Positions 44,548 through 54,055 of a DNA stretch of 64,000 bases are shown piece by piece (the first letter of the stretch is position 1; each line of letters starts with the position of its first letter). Where the stretch lies: positions 118,276 to 182,275 of the forward strand of contig JAGNKU010000006.1 in the NCBI GenBank assembly GCA_017999985.1, written 5' to 3'. The DNA comes from Phycisphaerae bacterium. GTDB taxonomy: Bacteria; Planctomycetota; Phycisphaerae; UBA1845; Fen-1342. Position numbers and translations under genes: made by a program. Below the pieces are notes generated by a model. The model was not told the DNA's origin. It ran no database searches and saw nothing but the letters and a program-made list of their open reading frames with translations.

Positions 44548-45726
44548 TTATTCCCAGTCACCGACCGCGGGCGGCACCTGTGCCGCGGCGCGTCCGAGAA
44601 TGCGCCGCCGTAGCGCAATCCCCGCCCCGACGCATCCGCCGTACAGGATGAATTGGACTACGGCGCGCACCAGCGCAGTCAGGGCGGCACCGCGCACGGG
44701 TTGGTCGCCGGGGATGAGCAGGATCGCGGCGACGACGGTGGCCGCGAGCGTAACGACCTGCGCGGGGACCTGGACCCAGAAGAGGCGCATCTGGGTGGTG
44801 GCGGCGCCGCAGACACTCGTCAGCAGTCCCAGGGCATGCGCGAGGACGATGATCCGAAACTCGTCCGTGAACTGCGCGTACTCGGCGGTATACAGCGTGC
44901 GTAACAGCCATTGACCGCAGAACGTGACGAGCAGCACGACGAACACGCCGACGGCGAGGGCGGTCGCGGCCAGGCGTGCCCCCAGCCGCAGAAACGCACG
45001 CATGTCGGTCTGATAATGCCGAGAGAGCCGGTTGGACGCGGCCGTTGCGGCCTGGACGACCACCAGGTTGCCGACGAGCGTGACATAGGCCAGCGCGCCG
45101 TAGTAGCCGAGTTGCGTCTTGCCGTTGGCCTGGCTCTCGATCACTAGGCGCGGCAACGTATCGCACAGGTTGATCGTCAGCGCCACGAGGCCCAGCGGCA
45201 GCGTCTGCGCCGCCAGCGCGCGGATGGCTGGCGAGCTCGTCGCGAGGTTCACGTGGCGCGGGTCCGCGATCCGCGGCCGGTCGTACCAGTGCCACACGGC
45301 CGCGAGCCCCAGGGCGTAGATGAACACCGCGAGGGCGGTCCCCTCGGCCAGGCGCGACGCGGCCGCCGGGCCAGTGCGACTCACATGGTTGTACAGCGGC
45401 AGCAGCACAGCGAACGGCACAACGAGCACCAGCCCACGCAACCCAAGGCTGCGGGCCAGCCAATCGAGCCGTTCGCGGCGCTGGTACAGCCCCCACCCGA
45501 CCTCGGCCACGGTCCACAACACCTTGCCAGCGAACACCCCGGCCAGGATCAACAGGAAACTGAGCCGGGCCCCGGGGCGGGTCGCGTGCCAGACCACGAT
45601 CAAGGCCAGCACGACCGCGGCCCCCAGCATCGTCCAGCGGCGCAGCGCCAGATACGTGCCGGGGGTGAATTGCCCGCCAGCGTCGGCGACCAGCGCGCCG
45701 CGCAGCTCGAGCCCCAGCAGCAGCAC
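44548..45726 (-). CDS. Wzx-like polysaccharide flippase
   Basis: 392 aa as bounded by GTG 45726; about ten transmembrane helices of the MVF/Wzx type, with the central LPLGLVALTINLCDTLPRLV and TQLGYYGALAYVTLVG segments typical of O-antigen flippases. The reading frame stays open and family-like for 55 more codons upstream (NNTLWAIAG, ACQLGALVLLAKFATPE, GQYFLGLAIA) to a TAA at 45892, yet that stretch has no ATG, GTG or TTG. The true start may be ATC 45891 or a CTG near 45870. Overlaps the preceding gene in that case. Confidence 0.78.
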   Translation of the reverse strand: MLLLGLELRGALVADAGGQFTPGTYLALRRWTMLGAAVVLALIVVWHATRPGARLSFLLILAGVFAGKVLWTVAEVGWGLYQRRERLDWLARSLGLRGLVLVVPFAVLLPLYNHVSRTGPAAASRLAEGTALAVFIYALGLAAVWHWYDRPRIADPRHVNLATSSPAIRALAAQTLPLGLVALTINLCDTLPRLVIESQANGKTQLGYYGALAYVTLVGNLVVVQAATAASNRLSRHYQTDMRAFLRLGARLAATALAVGVFVVLLVTFCGQWLLRTLYTAEYAQFTDEFRIIVLAHALGLLTSVCGAATTQMRLFWVQVPAQVVTLAATVVAAILLIPGDQPVRGAALTALVRAVVQFILYGGCVGAGIALRRRILGRAAAQVPPAVGDWE

Positions 45727-45880
45727 GATGGGGGTGGCGATGGCCAGTCCGAGGAAGTACTGCCCCTGAATTTCCGGCGTGGCGAACTTGGCCAGGAGAA
45801 CGAGCGCGCCGAGCTGGCAGGCATGAAAGCAGGTGGTGCCCGCGATGGCCCAGAGCGTGTTGTTCAGCAGCGGGCGCGAC

Positions 45881-46723
45881 TCAGGGCAGATTTACGTTCT
45901 CCAGCTCGACCGGGACCAGCACGTCTTCGATCTGCGGATGGACCTCGAGTACGAGTTGCATCTCGTCGTTGAAGGCGGCCGCATCGAAATAGTACATCTG
46001 GCACTGCACGCCGCTGCGTGTCGTGACCGGCGTGTCGCGGACCGGGATCGGCTTCATCGCGCCGTCGTGGAAGGTGGCGCGCTGCAGGTGGTCGGCCTTG
46101 GTCTTGAAGTGCAGGAGCAGACAGCGGTTGCCCGGGGGCGCGTTTTCGAGCTCCTCGTTGGGCAGGATGGCGACCTCCATGCCCAGCGCCGTCAGGCGCG
46201 GATCGACGATTGGCTGGCCGTAGAACTGCAGCGGGTTTTCGATCGTGATCGACTCGGTCTTGTCGGCGAGGATCAGGCGGAGTGCGCCGCGCACCTTCGC
46301 CAGAGTCCGCGCGCCACGGGCCGACGGCTTGTTGCGCGTCGTCAGCACCAGCCCCTCGCTGCGCAGCCGCTCGGGCGGCACGGGCACCGCGCGCGTGGTG
46401 GTGCGCTCGGCCTCGGTGTATGTGTCCGCATCGAGCAGCGTCAGCCCGGTGTCATCCACCAGCTCGGTGAAGATCAGGTTGCCCTGCCGCACGACCTGCG
46501 TGATGCGCTCACCTTGCAGACGGAATTGCATGCCGAGCTCCGAGCGCAGACGGGCCGCCATCTCCGGGTCGGTCGCGCTGAAGCGGATCTCGCGCATGGC
46601 CAGCAGTTCCAACCGCAGCGGCCCCTCATCGTACGTGGGCGCGGTCGTGGGCGTCGGCGCCTCCTGCGCGGGCGAGGCCGGGACTTGAGGCAACAGCAGC
46701 AACATCAGGGCCAGGTAGGTCAT
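45881..46723 (-). CDS. Secreted protein, unknown function
   Basis: 280 aa with signal peptide MTYLALMLLLLPQVPASPA. Predicted beta-rich; LRLELLAMREIRFSATDPEM, GLTLLDADTYTEAERTTTRA and HFKTKADHLQRATFHDGAMK are the clearest stretches. No family recognised. Its end overlaps the probable true start of the flippase gene, so the two may be coupled. Confidence 0.6.
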   Translation of the reverse strand: MTYLALMLLLLPQVPASPAQEAPTPTTAPTYDEGPLRLELLAMREIRFSATDPEMAARLRSELGMQFRLQGERITQVVRQGNLIFTELVDDTGLTLLDADTYTEAERTTTRAVPVPPERLRSEGLVLTTRNKPSARGARTLAKVRGALRLILADKTESITIENPLQFYGQPIVDPRLTALGMEVAILPNEELENAPPGNRCLLLHFKTKADHLQRATFHDGAMKPIPVRDTPVTTRSGVQCQMYYFDAAAFNDEMQLVLEVHPQIEDVLVPVELENVNLP

Positions 46724-46784
46724 TTCCGCCTTTCCTCCCGCTAAGAGGATTCATACTTTCATTCGCGCCAACCCGCCCGCGTCC

Positions 46785-47561
46785 TCAGCGGCGTTCCGGT
46801 CGGCCAATCATGGATTCCATATACTCCCGGCCTTGGCGCAGCGCGTCAACCCCGCCGGCCCCGTCGTGCCGCACGATCAGCCTGGCGTCGGTCGGCCCGG
46901 CGGCGACTTGCGCCAGCAGCGCGCGGAAATCCACCACGCCCTGGCCGAACGGGACTTCTTCAACACGCTCGCCGACCGGCCGGACGTCGCGCAGATGCAC
47001 GTCGCCAAGCAGGTCCGCGGCGGCGGCCAAAGCGTCTGCGGACGGCAGCGCCGCGGTATCCACGGCCAGGCGGAGCGCCGGGCAGCCGAGGCGGCGCACA
47101 TGCGCGCCCGCCGACTCCCACGCACCCGCGGGCACAAGGATCGCAGTGCGCACGCCGATGCGGTCGGCCAGATCCGCAACCTCGCCCACCATCTCGCGGG
47201 CGAGCCCGGCGGAGCGCGGGTCGTCAAAGCCCCCGAGGCTGACGCCCGCGTGACGCACGTCGAGCGCTGCGCACAGCTCGAGCGTGCCTTTCAGGCGCGC
47301 GAGCCGCTCCGCGGCGGTGGCGGCGTCGGCCAGGCCGGCCCCGGCATAATGCAAAGAGAGGCCATCGAGCTGCAATCCGATGTCGCGCGAATATTTGCGC
47401 AAGTGCCGCCGCGCGCTATCCGTAAAGGCGCGCGGATCAAGCTCCCCCGACGCGGTGTTGGCCCGGGCCAACCTGTAGCCCTGGCTCGCGGCCACCCGCA
47501 GGCTGTCGCGCAGCACGACCCCGTACGAGTCCAACCACGCCGCCAGTTCCGCCGCGGCCAC
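46785..47561 (-). CDS. Sugar phosphate isomerase/epimerase-like TIM barrel
   Basis: 258 aa from GTG 47561, one base after the response-regulator stop; the longer frame upstream overlaps that gene and is not credible. Xylose-isomerase-like TIM barrel signs: GLSLHYAGAGLADAATAAER, RHAGVSLGGFDDPR, RTAILVPAGAWES, LRLAVDTAALPSADAL, GDVHLRDVRPVGERVEEVPF, GQGVVDF. The usual Glu/His/Asp metal set is partly degenerate. Substrate unknown. Confidence 0.68.
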   Translation of the reverse strand: MAAAELAAWLDSYGVVLRDSLRVAASQGYRLARANTASGELDPRAFTDSARRHLRKYSRDIGLQLDGLSLHYAGAGLADAATAAERLARLKGTLELCAALDVRHAGVSLGGFDDPRSAGLAREMVGEVADLADRIGVRTAILVPAGAWESAGAHVRRLGCPALRLAVDTAALPSADALAAAADLLGDVHLRDVRPVGERVEEVPFGQGVVDFRALLAQVAAGPTDARLIVRHDGAGGVDALRQGREYMESMIGRPERR

Positions 47562-47562
47562 G

Positions 47563-47949
47563 TCAGTCGGCCAGCAGTTTTTCAGTGATTTCCAGCAGCC
47601 GCTCCATCCGGAAGGGCTTATTAAGATAGCCCTCGACGCCAAGTGCTTCGGCGTACTGCCGGTGGCGCTGACCCTGGTTACCGGTGATCATGATGATGCG
47701 CGGGCCAGACTTGCGCGGCGTCTTCTGCCGCAACTGCTCCAGGACGAGGAAGCCACTCTTGCCCGGGAGCATGATGTCCAAGATCACCAGTTGCGGAGCG
47801 AGCTTCTCAACGAGGGTGACCGCGCTGCTACCGTCGGACGCGGTCTCGATCGTGGCCCCCGTGTCCGCCAGTCCCGCCTTGATGGCGGTCAGGATATCCG
47901 GATCGTCATCGACGACGAGAATCGTTTTGCCTGCCAGGTTCTGCGACAC
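47563..47949 (-). CDS. Single-domain response regulator
   Basis: 128 aa from GTG 47949, seven bases after AAGGAG. Receiver motifs: acidic DDD at 14-16, phospho-acceptor D58 (LVILDIMLPGKSG), Thr in IIMITGNQG, Lys in GYLNKPF. No output domain. Upstream of the TIM-barrel gene with one base between. Confidence 0.85.
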   Translation of the reverse strand: MSQNLAGKTILVVDDDPDILTAIKAGLADTGATIETASDGSSAVTLVEKLAPQLVILDIMLPGKSGFLVLEQLRQKTPRKSGPRIIMITGNQGQRHRQYAEALGVEGYLNKPFRMERLLEITEKLLAD

Positions 47950-48080
47950 GGCATTCTCCTTCCAAGGCCCGCAGTGTACTATTGTTGCGGTCCCCATACA
48001 ACGCACGGACCTCTGTGAAGTAGTACGGTCCGGTCGGGGACCGGTTTCAGCCATGGCCGTGGAAAAGGGAGTGCAGACCG

Positions 48081-49187
48081 ATGGACGAAGGACGTCGCAA
48101 CCTGTTGGTGGGCCTCTTCGTTCTGCTGGGGATCGCGGCGTTCGGGACGCTGATCGTGCTGTTCGGGCGGGCTCCGACCTGGCTCGCCAGCGGCAGCACC
48201 TACCCGCTGCACGTGCGCTTCAGCGAGGTCGCCGGCATCCGCGAGGGCAACCTGGTCACGGTGAAGGGAATGGAAATCGGACGCGTGGATGCCGTCGATC
48301 TGCATGTCGGCGACGCGGCGCCCCCCACCGCCGAGGGTGCCGCCGTGCTCGTCGCCCAGGAGGCCGGCGTGAACGTGGTCCTCGGCATCAAGAAGCGCTA
48401 CCTGATTCCGAGGGGCAGCACGGCCATCGCCACCGAGCCCATGCTGGGATCGGGGCGTCCGCCGGTGGAGATCATCCCGGGGCCGTCGGGTGGGGAACCC
48501 CTGCCACCGGGCGCGACGATCGAAGGCCGCGTGCGACAAGCCCTGGATTCAGTGTTCCCGCCCGGCGTGGTTTCGACGTTGGAGACGACCACCCGCCAGA
48601 TCGGCGATGCGGCCGAGGCGCTCACGCCGGTGCTTGATGAGTTGAAAGGCCTCCTGGAATCCCGCGCGCCGGGGAAAGTGGATCAGCCCGGCGGGCCGCA
48701 GGGTAACATCTCCAGTGCGATCGCGCGCATGGATGCGGCGCTGAAGCACTTCAACGAGGTGCTGGGTGACCCGCAGGTCAAGAGCCAGTTGCGCGACACG
48801 GTGGCGAACGCGCACGAGATGTCCGAGAAGGGCAAGAAAGTGATGGGCGACCTGGAGGCGGCGGCCACCGACGCCCGTGGGTTCGTCGACGATGCCCGCA
48901 AACTCGTGGCCAACGCGGACAACACTGTGGCCAGCGTCGATCAACGGATCGCGGACCTGTCGCGCTCGATGGCAGAGACGCTCGACCGCGCGGACAGCTT
49001 CCTGGACTCCATGAACGCCATCTCGGCGCAGATCGCCAGCGGGCAGGGCAACCTGGGCCAGCTCGTCATGGACAACAAGCTGTACGAAGCCATGACCGTC
49101 ACGGCCGAGCGACTCTCGCAGGCCGTGGAGGAATTCCGGGGACTGGTCGCCGAATGGCGCGAGGGCAAGGTGCGCGTGGGTCTGTAG
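48081..49187 (+). CDS. MCE/MlaD-family lipid-transport protein
   Basis: 368 aa. One N-terminal transmembrane helix (LLVGLFVLLGIAAFGTLIVL), then an MCE domain (about 38-140): YPLHVRFSEVAGIREGNLVT, VKGMEIGRVDAV, and PVEIIPGP. The remaining 220 residues are a long coiled coil (HEMSEKGKKVMGDLEAAATD). MCE proteins form hexameric periplasmic channels for lipids, normally with an ABC transporter (MlaEF); no such partner gene is adjacent. Confidence 0.85.
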   Translation: MDEGRRNLLVGLFVLLGIAAFGTLIVLFGRAPTWLASGSTYPLHVRFSEVAGIREGNLVTVKGMEIGRVDAVDLHVGDAAPPTAEGAAVLVAQEAGVNVVLGIKKRYLIPRGSTAIATEPMLGSGRPPVEIIPGPSGGEPLPPGATIEGRVRQALDSVFPPGVVSTLETTTRQIGDAAEALTPVLDELKGLLESRAPGKVDQPGGPQGNISSAIARMDAALKHFNEVLGDPQVKSQLRDTVANAHEMSEKGKKVMGDLEAAATDARGFVDDARKLVANADNTVASVDQRIADLSRSMAETLDRADSFLDSMNAISAQIASGQGNLGQLVMDNKLYEAMTVTAERLSQAVEEFRGLVAEWREGKVRVGL

Positions 49188-49533
49188 GCTCGCCGCGCCC
49201 CCGGCCGGCCGAGCGCCGCGGTAAGTTCGCATGAAGTCAGGGCCCGCGCGGGTCGCGCCGTATTCCGCACACCGCGTCGAAAATCCCCCAGCCGAGCGCG
49301 CCCCGCTCAGCGGGCGTTCAATCGACACACGCTGTTAACCGCGCACGGAACCGCCGCAATCGACCCATTGCGGCAATTATTGGACGATTGTCGCGGGAAC
49401 GTGAATTGCTCGGGCATGTATCGGACGGACGCGGCGATGTCGCATTTCAGAAACATGACGAGTCCGGCATCTCAGCCCTGCCCCGGCCCCGTGGGACGAT
49501 TCCGCGGCCCCGGCGAAACGGCACAGGTGTTGA
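49188..49533. other. Intergenic region upstream of the oxidoreductase operon
   Basis: 346 bases, less GC-rich than the genes. It contains an 8-bp perfect hairpin at 49353-49374 followed by AATTATTGG. The promoter of the oxidoreductase operon should be here, but no clear -35/-10 pair stands out. No gene seen. Confidence 0.5.
49353..49374 (+). terminator. Short hairpin, possible terminator or operator
   Basis: GCCGCAAT (49353-49360) and ATTGCGGC (49367-49374) around CGACCC, followed by an AT-rich run. Could terminate the MCE gene or bind a regulator of the oxidoreductase operon. Confidence 0.35.
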
Positions 49534-51753
49534 ATGATTGAAATGACTATCCACGGACGCGGCGGACAGGGTGGGGTCACGCTCGCCAAGCTGATTTCCT
49601 CGGCTTACTTCCTGCGCGACAAGCACGTGCAGGCGTTCGGCGTGTACGCGGCCGAGCGCTCCGGTGCGCCGATTCAGGCGTTCGTACGCATCGATGACGA
49701 GGAGATCGTTAATCACAACCAGGTGCGCACGCCGGACCACATCATCGTCCTCGATCGGACGCTCGTCAGCCCGCGCGTGCTGACCGGGCTCAAGCCGGAG
49801 GGCTGGATCATCCTGAACGCTTCGGACCCGCCGGACGCGTTCGCGGAGGCGTTCCCGGGGCGTCCGGTGGCAACGGTGGACGCAACGGGGATCGCCGTTG
49901 CGAACGGTCTGGGCACGCGGACCGTGCCGATCGTCAACACGACGATGCTCGGGGCGGTCGCCAAGGTACTCGGTCTCACGCTGGAAGATGTCGACGGCGC
50001 GCTGCGGCTGGTCGGGTTCGGGGGACCCAACGTCGTTTCGGCCCGCCAGGCGTTCGAGAAGGTCCTGTCCAAGACGCTGCCGGGCAAGCCGAAGACCGCG
50101 GTGCCGGCGGCGGCGGCGCGACGGGCGGCGAGCATCCTCGACAGTGACCTGGGCGGGTTGCCCACGATCAAGACCGGCAGTTGGGCGTCGCGGCGCCCCG
50201 AGCGGCACCAGTTGACGCCGCCCTGCAACGACGGCTGCCCGGCGGGGAACGACGTCCGCGGGTTCGTGCAGGCGGTGGGTAAGAAGGAATACGACGAGGC
50301 GCTACGGATCATTCTCCAGACGTCGCCGCTGCCGGGGGTGTGTGGGCGCGTGTGTCCGGCACCGTGCATGGAAGCGTGCAACCGGCGCGAACACGACGAA
50401 GCCGTCAACGTGCGGGAAATCGAGCGTTACGTGGCCGATCACGCCCGCTGGCCCAGCGTGACGAAGCCGACGCGCGGTGAACACATCGCGATCATCGGCT
50501 CCGGACCGGCGGGGCTCAGTTGCGCGTATCACCTCGCGCGGCTCGGGTACCGCGTGACGATCTACGAGGCGTGTCGCGAGCTGGGCGGCGTGCTGCGGAC
50601 GGGCATTCCGAGCTATCGCCTGCCGCGCGACGTGCTGGACCGCGAGATCAGCTTCATCCTGCGGCACGGCGTCGAGGCGCGCACCGACCAGCACATCGAC
50701 CGGCAGACGTTGCTCGACATGACGCACAAGCATGCGGCCGTGTTCGTCGCCACCGGCTTGCAGGAAGCGCGGGCCTTGAACCTGGGCCAGCTCACGTCGG
50801 AGATCTCCACCCAGGGGATCGACTTCCTCGACCGCGTGCGGCGCGGCGAGGAGTCGCTGACCGGACAGCGCGTCGTCGTCATCGGCGGCGGCAACACCGC
50901 GATGGACGCGGCGCGCTCGGCGCGGCGCGTCGGCGCACGCAGCGTGCAGATTCTCTATCGCCGGACGCGCGCCGAGATGCCCGCGATCGCGGAGGAGATC
51001 GACGAGGCGCTGGAGGAAGGCATCGAGCTCAGTGAGCTGGTAGCGCCGTTGCGGCTGCACGCGGACGCGCTTGGGCCGGTGTTGACCTGCCAGCGGATGC
51101 GCCTGGGCGAGCCGGACGCATCCGGGCGGCGGACGCCGGTGCCAATCGAAAGCGAGGACGCCCAGTTTGAGGTGCGTTGCGACCGGGTAATCCTGGCGCT
51201 CGGGCAGACGCCGGAGCTGTCGATCTTTCCGGAAGGCGCGGACGTGCGCGAAGGCGAGAAGCTGCTGGGGCTGACGGCAGCGCCGGTGTTCGCCGGCGGC
51301 GACTTCGCGACGAACGACGGTACGGTCACGGCGGCGATCGGCAGCGGGCGGCGCGCCGCGCTGCACATGCACCGGACGCTGACCGGCGAGGACCTGTTTC
51401 CGCCGCAGCCGCCGGAGGTTGCCGGCCCCGAGCACATCACGATGCACATTTTCGGGCACGCGCAGCGCGAGCGCGGCGTGGTGGTGCCAGCGCAGATGCG
51501 GCAGGGCAGCTTCACCGAGGTGCGACTGGGGCTGATGGACGAGCCCGGGCACGCGGCGGCGGCGATCGAAGCCAGCCGGTGCATGAGTTGCGGCGTATGC
51601 AACGAATGCGACCGGTGCCTGACGTACTGCCCGGAGGGCATCATGCGTTTCCGGGGCAATCGCAATTACGAATTTGACTACGACTACTGCAAGGGCTGCG
51701 GGATTTGTGCCTCGCAGTGTCCGCGCGGCGTCGTGTACATGGCGGAGCTGTAG
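49534..51753 (+). CDS. Fused 2-oxoacid:ferredoxin oxidoreductase gamma / GltD-like flavoprotein / ferredoxin
   Basis: 739 aa. Residues 1-185 are the oxidoreductase gamma subunit (MTIHGRGGQGGVTLAKLIS, VYAAERSGAPIQAFVRI). About 205-640 is a glutamate-synthase small-subunit type FAD/NAD(P) module: an N-terminal Cys cluster (CNDGCPAGNDV, GVCGRVCPAPCMEACNR), FAD motif IAIIGSGPAGLSCAY and NAD(P) motif VVVIGGGNTAMDAARSARR. The C-terminus has two 4Fe-4S motifs (CGVCNECDRCLTYCP and CKGCGICASQCP), as in the delta subunit. I infer that electrons from 2-oxoacid oxidation can reach NAD(P). First gene of a three-gene operon. Confidence 0.88.
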   Translation: MIEMTIHGRGGQGGVTLAKLISSAYFLRDKHVQAFGVYAAERSGAPIQAFVRIDDEEIVNHNQVRTPDHIIVLDRTLVSPRVLTGLKPEGWIILNASDPPDAFAEAFPGRPVATVDATGIAVANGLGTRTVPIVNTTMLGAVAKVLGLTLEDVDGALRLVGFGGPNVVSARQAFEKVLSKTLPGKPKTAVPAAAARRAASILDSDLGGLPTIKTGSWASRRPERHQLTPPCNDGCPAGNDVRGFVQAVGKKEYDEALRIILQTSPLPGVCGRVCPAPCMEACNRREHDEAVNVREIERYVADHARWPSVTKPTRGEHIAIIGSGPAGLSCAYHLARLGYRVTIYEACRELGGVLRTGIPSYRLPRDVLDREISFILRHGVEARTDQHIDRQTLLDMTHKHAAVFVATGLQEARALNLGQLTSEISTQGIDFLDRVRRGEESLTGQRVVVIGGGNTAMDAARSARRVGARSVQILYRRTRAEMPAIAEEIDEALEEGIELSELVAPLRLHADALGPVLTCQRMRLGEPDASGRRTPVPIESEDAQFEVRCDRVILALGQTPELSIFPEGADVREGEKLLGLTAAPVFAGGDFATNDGTVTAAIGSGRRAALHMHRTLTGEDLFPPQPPEVAGPEHITMHIFGHAQRERGVVVPAQMRQGSFTEVRLGLMDEPGHAAAAIEASRCMSCGVCNECDRCLTYCPEGIMRFRGNRNYEFDYDYCKGCGICASQCPRGVVYMAEL

Positions 51754-51807
51754 TCCGCCGCCGGCCGGCCCGCGCGGGGCGGCCGGGGCCCTGACGAGGA
51801 GAGACTG

Positions 51808-52977
51808 GTGGCTCGGGCACTCGACACGGGAAATCACGCCGCCGGGCACGTCCTGGCCCTCGCCGGCGAAGCGAACCGCACGGCGCGCGGCGCCATCTGC
51901 GGGGCCTATCCGATCACGCCGCAGACCGAGATCATCGAGGTGCTGCGCGAGTTCCATTTCACCAAGGGGCGGGTGGTGCCGGTGGAGTCGGAGCACAGCG
52001 CAATGGCGGTGTGCATTGGCGGGTCGCTCGCGGGGGCGCGCTCGTTCACGGCCAGCTCGTCGAACGGGCTGGCGTACATGGTCGAGAACATCTTCGCGGC
52101 CGGCTACTACCGGCTGCCGATCGTGATGATCGGCGTAAATCGGACCCTGGGCCCGCCGTGGAACATCTGGACCGACCAGGGCGACACGCTGATGCTGCGC
52201 GATGCGCCGTGGATCCAGTTCTACACCGAGTCGCACCAGGACCTGGTGGACACGATCCTGCTGGCGTTCCGCGTCGCGGAGGATCATCGCATCCTGCTGC
52301 CGGCGCTGGTCGCGCAGGACGGGTTCGTCGTGTCGCACACGCAGATGATCGTGGATCTGCCGGAGCCGGAGCAAGTCGATCGATATCTGCCGCCCTGCGA
52401 CCTGCCGCACCGGCTGCACGGCAAGAGCGTCACGGTCGGCGGCATGACGTTTCCACACGAGACGGAAGTGCACCGCCACGAGATTCAGCAGGCGATGGAG
52501 CGCGTGCCGGAGGTGCTGGCCGAGGCGATCGACGAGTTCGAGAAGATCTTCGGGCGGCGCCCGCATGGCCTGTTGTCGGCCGAGTATACGGAGGACGCGG
52601 ACACGGTCGTGATTGCCTGCAACACGATGGCGCGTACGCTGCGGCGCGTGGTGAAGCGGCGGCGTGAAAAGGGCGAAAAGATCGGGATGATCAAGGCCAA
52701 GCTGTTCCGGCCGTTCCCGCGCGCGGCGTATGTGCAGGCGGTCGGCGCGGCGCAGCGCGTCGCGGTGTTGGACCGCAATCACTCGCCCGGGTCGGGCGGC
52801 ATTTTCTGGACCGAGGTAGCGACGAGCCTGCGCGAGAAGCCGAACCTGCTGCTGCAGGACTACCTCGTGGGGCTCGGCGGCGGCGATGTTACCCCGGAGC
52901 TGATTGACGAGATATGCGACGACCTGGCGGCCCGGCAGCGATCGGACGAGCCGGTGTGGAAAGAGGTGCTGGCATGA
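51808..52977 (+). CDS. porA: 2-oxoacid:ferredoxin oxidoreductase alpha subunit
   Basis: 389 aa from GTG 51808 with GAGGAG seven bases upstream. Alpha-subunit hallmarks: ICGAYPITPQTEIIEVLREF, EHSAMAVCIGGSLAGARSFT, NIWTDQGDTLMLRDAPW, and KIGMIKAKLFRPFPRA. Binds the beta subunit and the 2-oxoacid; pyruvate is the likeliest substrate but not certain. 54 bases after the fused gene and overlapping the beta-subunit gene. Confidence 0.9.
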   Translation: MARALDTGNHAAGHVLALAGEANRTARGAICGAYPITPQTEIIEVLREFHFTKGRVVPVESEHSAMAVCIGGSLAGARSFTASSSNGLAYMVENIFAAGYYRLPIVMIGVNRTLGPPWNIWTDQGDTLMLRDAPWIQFYTESHQDLVDTILLAFRVAEDHRILLPALVAQDGFVVSHTQMIVDLPEPEQVDRYLPPCDLPHRLHGKSVTVGGMTFPHETEVHRHEIQQAMERVPEVLAEAIDEFEKIFGRRPHGLLSAEYTEDADTVVIACNTMARTLRRVVKRRREKGEKIGMIKAKLFRPFPRAAYVQAVGAAQRVAVLDRNHSPGSGGIFWTEVATSLREKPNLLLQDYLVGLGGGDVTPELIDEICDDLAARQRSDEPVWKEVLA

Positions 52978-53876
52978 CGACGACTCCGTCGCAGGCGGAG
53001 CTGCTGAGCGGGGGCATTCTGCGGCCCGGCAACACGAACTGCGCCGGCTGCGGCATGTCGATCGGGCTGCAATGGCTGGAGCAGGCCCTCGAGGGCGAAC
53101 GGCCCACGCTGTGCATTCCGGCGTGCTGCGGCATTGTGACGGCGGGGCAGTTTCCGACCAGTGCCTACGGCGTGCCCACGGTCGCGACGACGTTCGCCAG
53201 CTCGGCGGCGGTCGCGTCGGGCGTGTCGTCCGTCTATGCGATGAACGATGAGCCGGACCTGACGGTGTGCTGGACCGGCGATGGCGGGACGTACGACATC
53301 GGCATGGCCACGCTGTCGGCGGCGGCCGAGCGGAACGAGGACATTCTGTACTTCTGCTACGACAACGAGATCTATGGCAACACCGGCGGGCAGCGCAGCA
53401 GCGCGACGCCGCGCGGCGTGCGCACCAGCACGACGACCGAGGGCAAGGCCGAGCCAAAGAAGGACATGATGGGGATCATGGCGGCGCACCGGGTACCGTA
53501 TGCGGCGACGCTGTCGGTGGCGCATCGCGACGATTTCATGCGGAAGGTGCGGACGGCGCGCAAGATGCGCGGCTTCCGGTTCCTGCTGATGCTGTCGCCG
53601 TGCCCGACGGGGTGGAAGTCGGAGCCGGGCGACAGCGTGGACCTGATCCTGACGGCGGTCCGCTGCGGGCTGTTTCCGCTGTACGAGGTCTACGACGGGC
53701 GACGGTATCGGATCAACGCGCGGCCGGACGGCACGCCGCTGGAGAACTACATCGCGCGGCAGCGACGGTATCGCAAGGAGCTGGTGGATTTGGAGCTGCT
53801 GAAGGCGGGGATCAACGCGCAGTGGGCGTATTTGCAGGCGATGGAGCGGGCGTTCCCGGCAGAGGAGCAGGAGTAG
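52974..53876 (+). CDS. porB: 2-oxoacid:ferredoxin oxidoreductase beta subunit
   Basis: 300 aa from ATG 52974, which overlaps the alpha-subunit stop as ATGA. TPP and Fe-S sites: NCAGCGMSIG, CIPACCG, then the TPP motif GDGGTYDIGMATLSAAAERN and YDNEIYGNTGGQ. The C-terminal domain follows PCPTGWKSEPGDS. Completes the CoA-dependent decarboxylating complex with the two upstream genes. Confidence 0.92.
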   Translation: MTTTPSQAELLSGGILRPGNTNCAGCGMSIGLQWLEQALEGERPTLCIPACCGIVTAGQFPTSAYGVPTVATTFASSAAVASGVSSVYAMNDEPDLTVCWTGDGGTYDIGMATLSAAAERNEDILYFCYDNEIYGNTGGQRSSATPRGVRTSTTTEGKAEPKKDMMGIMAAHRVPYAATLSVAHRDDFMRKVRTARKMRGFRFLLMLSPCPTGWKSEPGDSVDLILTAVRCGLFPLYEVYDGRRYRINARPDGTPLENYIARQRRYRKELVDLELLKAGINAQWAYLQAMERAFPAEEQE

Positions 53877-53968
53877 CCCGAGAAAAAAGGCATCAGGACG
53901 CTATTCCGGCGCGCGGAGAGCAGGTCCTGACCGGTCTGGCGCCGGTCCTGACCGCTTGGGGGCGGGGC

Positions 53969-53996
53969 TTGGCAGGCTAGCGCCGGGTGTTATACT
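53969..53996 (+). promoter_or_regulatory. Sigma70-type promoter of the EF-G-like gene
   Basis: TTGGCA (53969-53974), 16-base spacer, TATACT (53991-53996). The start codon is about 60 bases downstream. Close to consensus. Confidence 0.65.
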
Positions 53997-54055
53997 CGGT
54001 GTTTTGCCCACTTTTGGCGCGGCGTGACCGCGCCCCAGGACTCGGAGACGCGTGC

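Noticed and set aside
50302-53457. 1051-codon minus-strand frame across the oxidoreductase genes
   Set aside because: Arg/Ala/Pro/His-rich shadow of high-GC coding sequence; the plus-strand genes have clear families.
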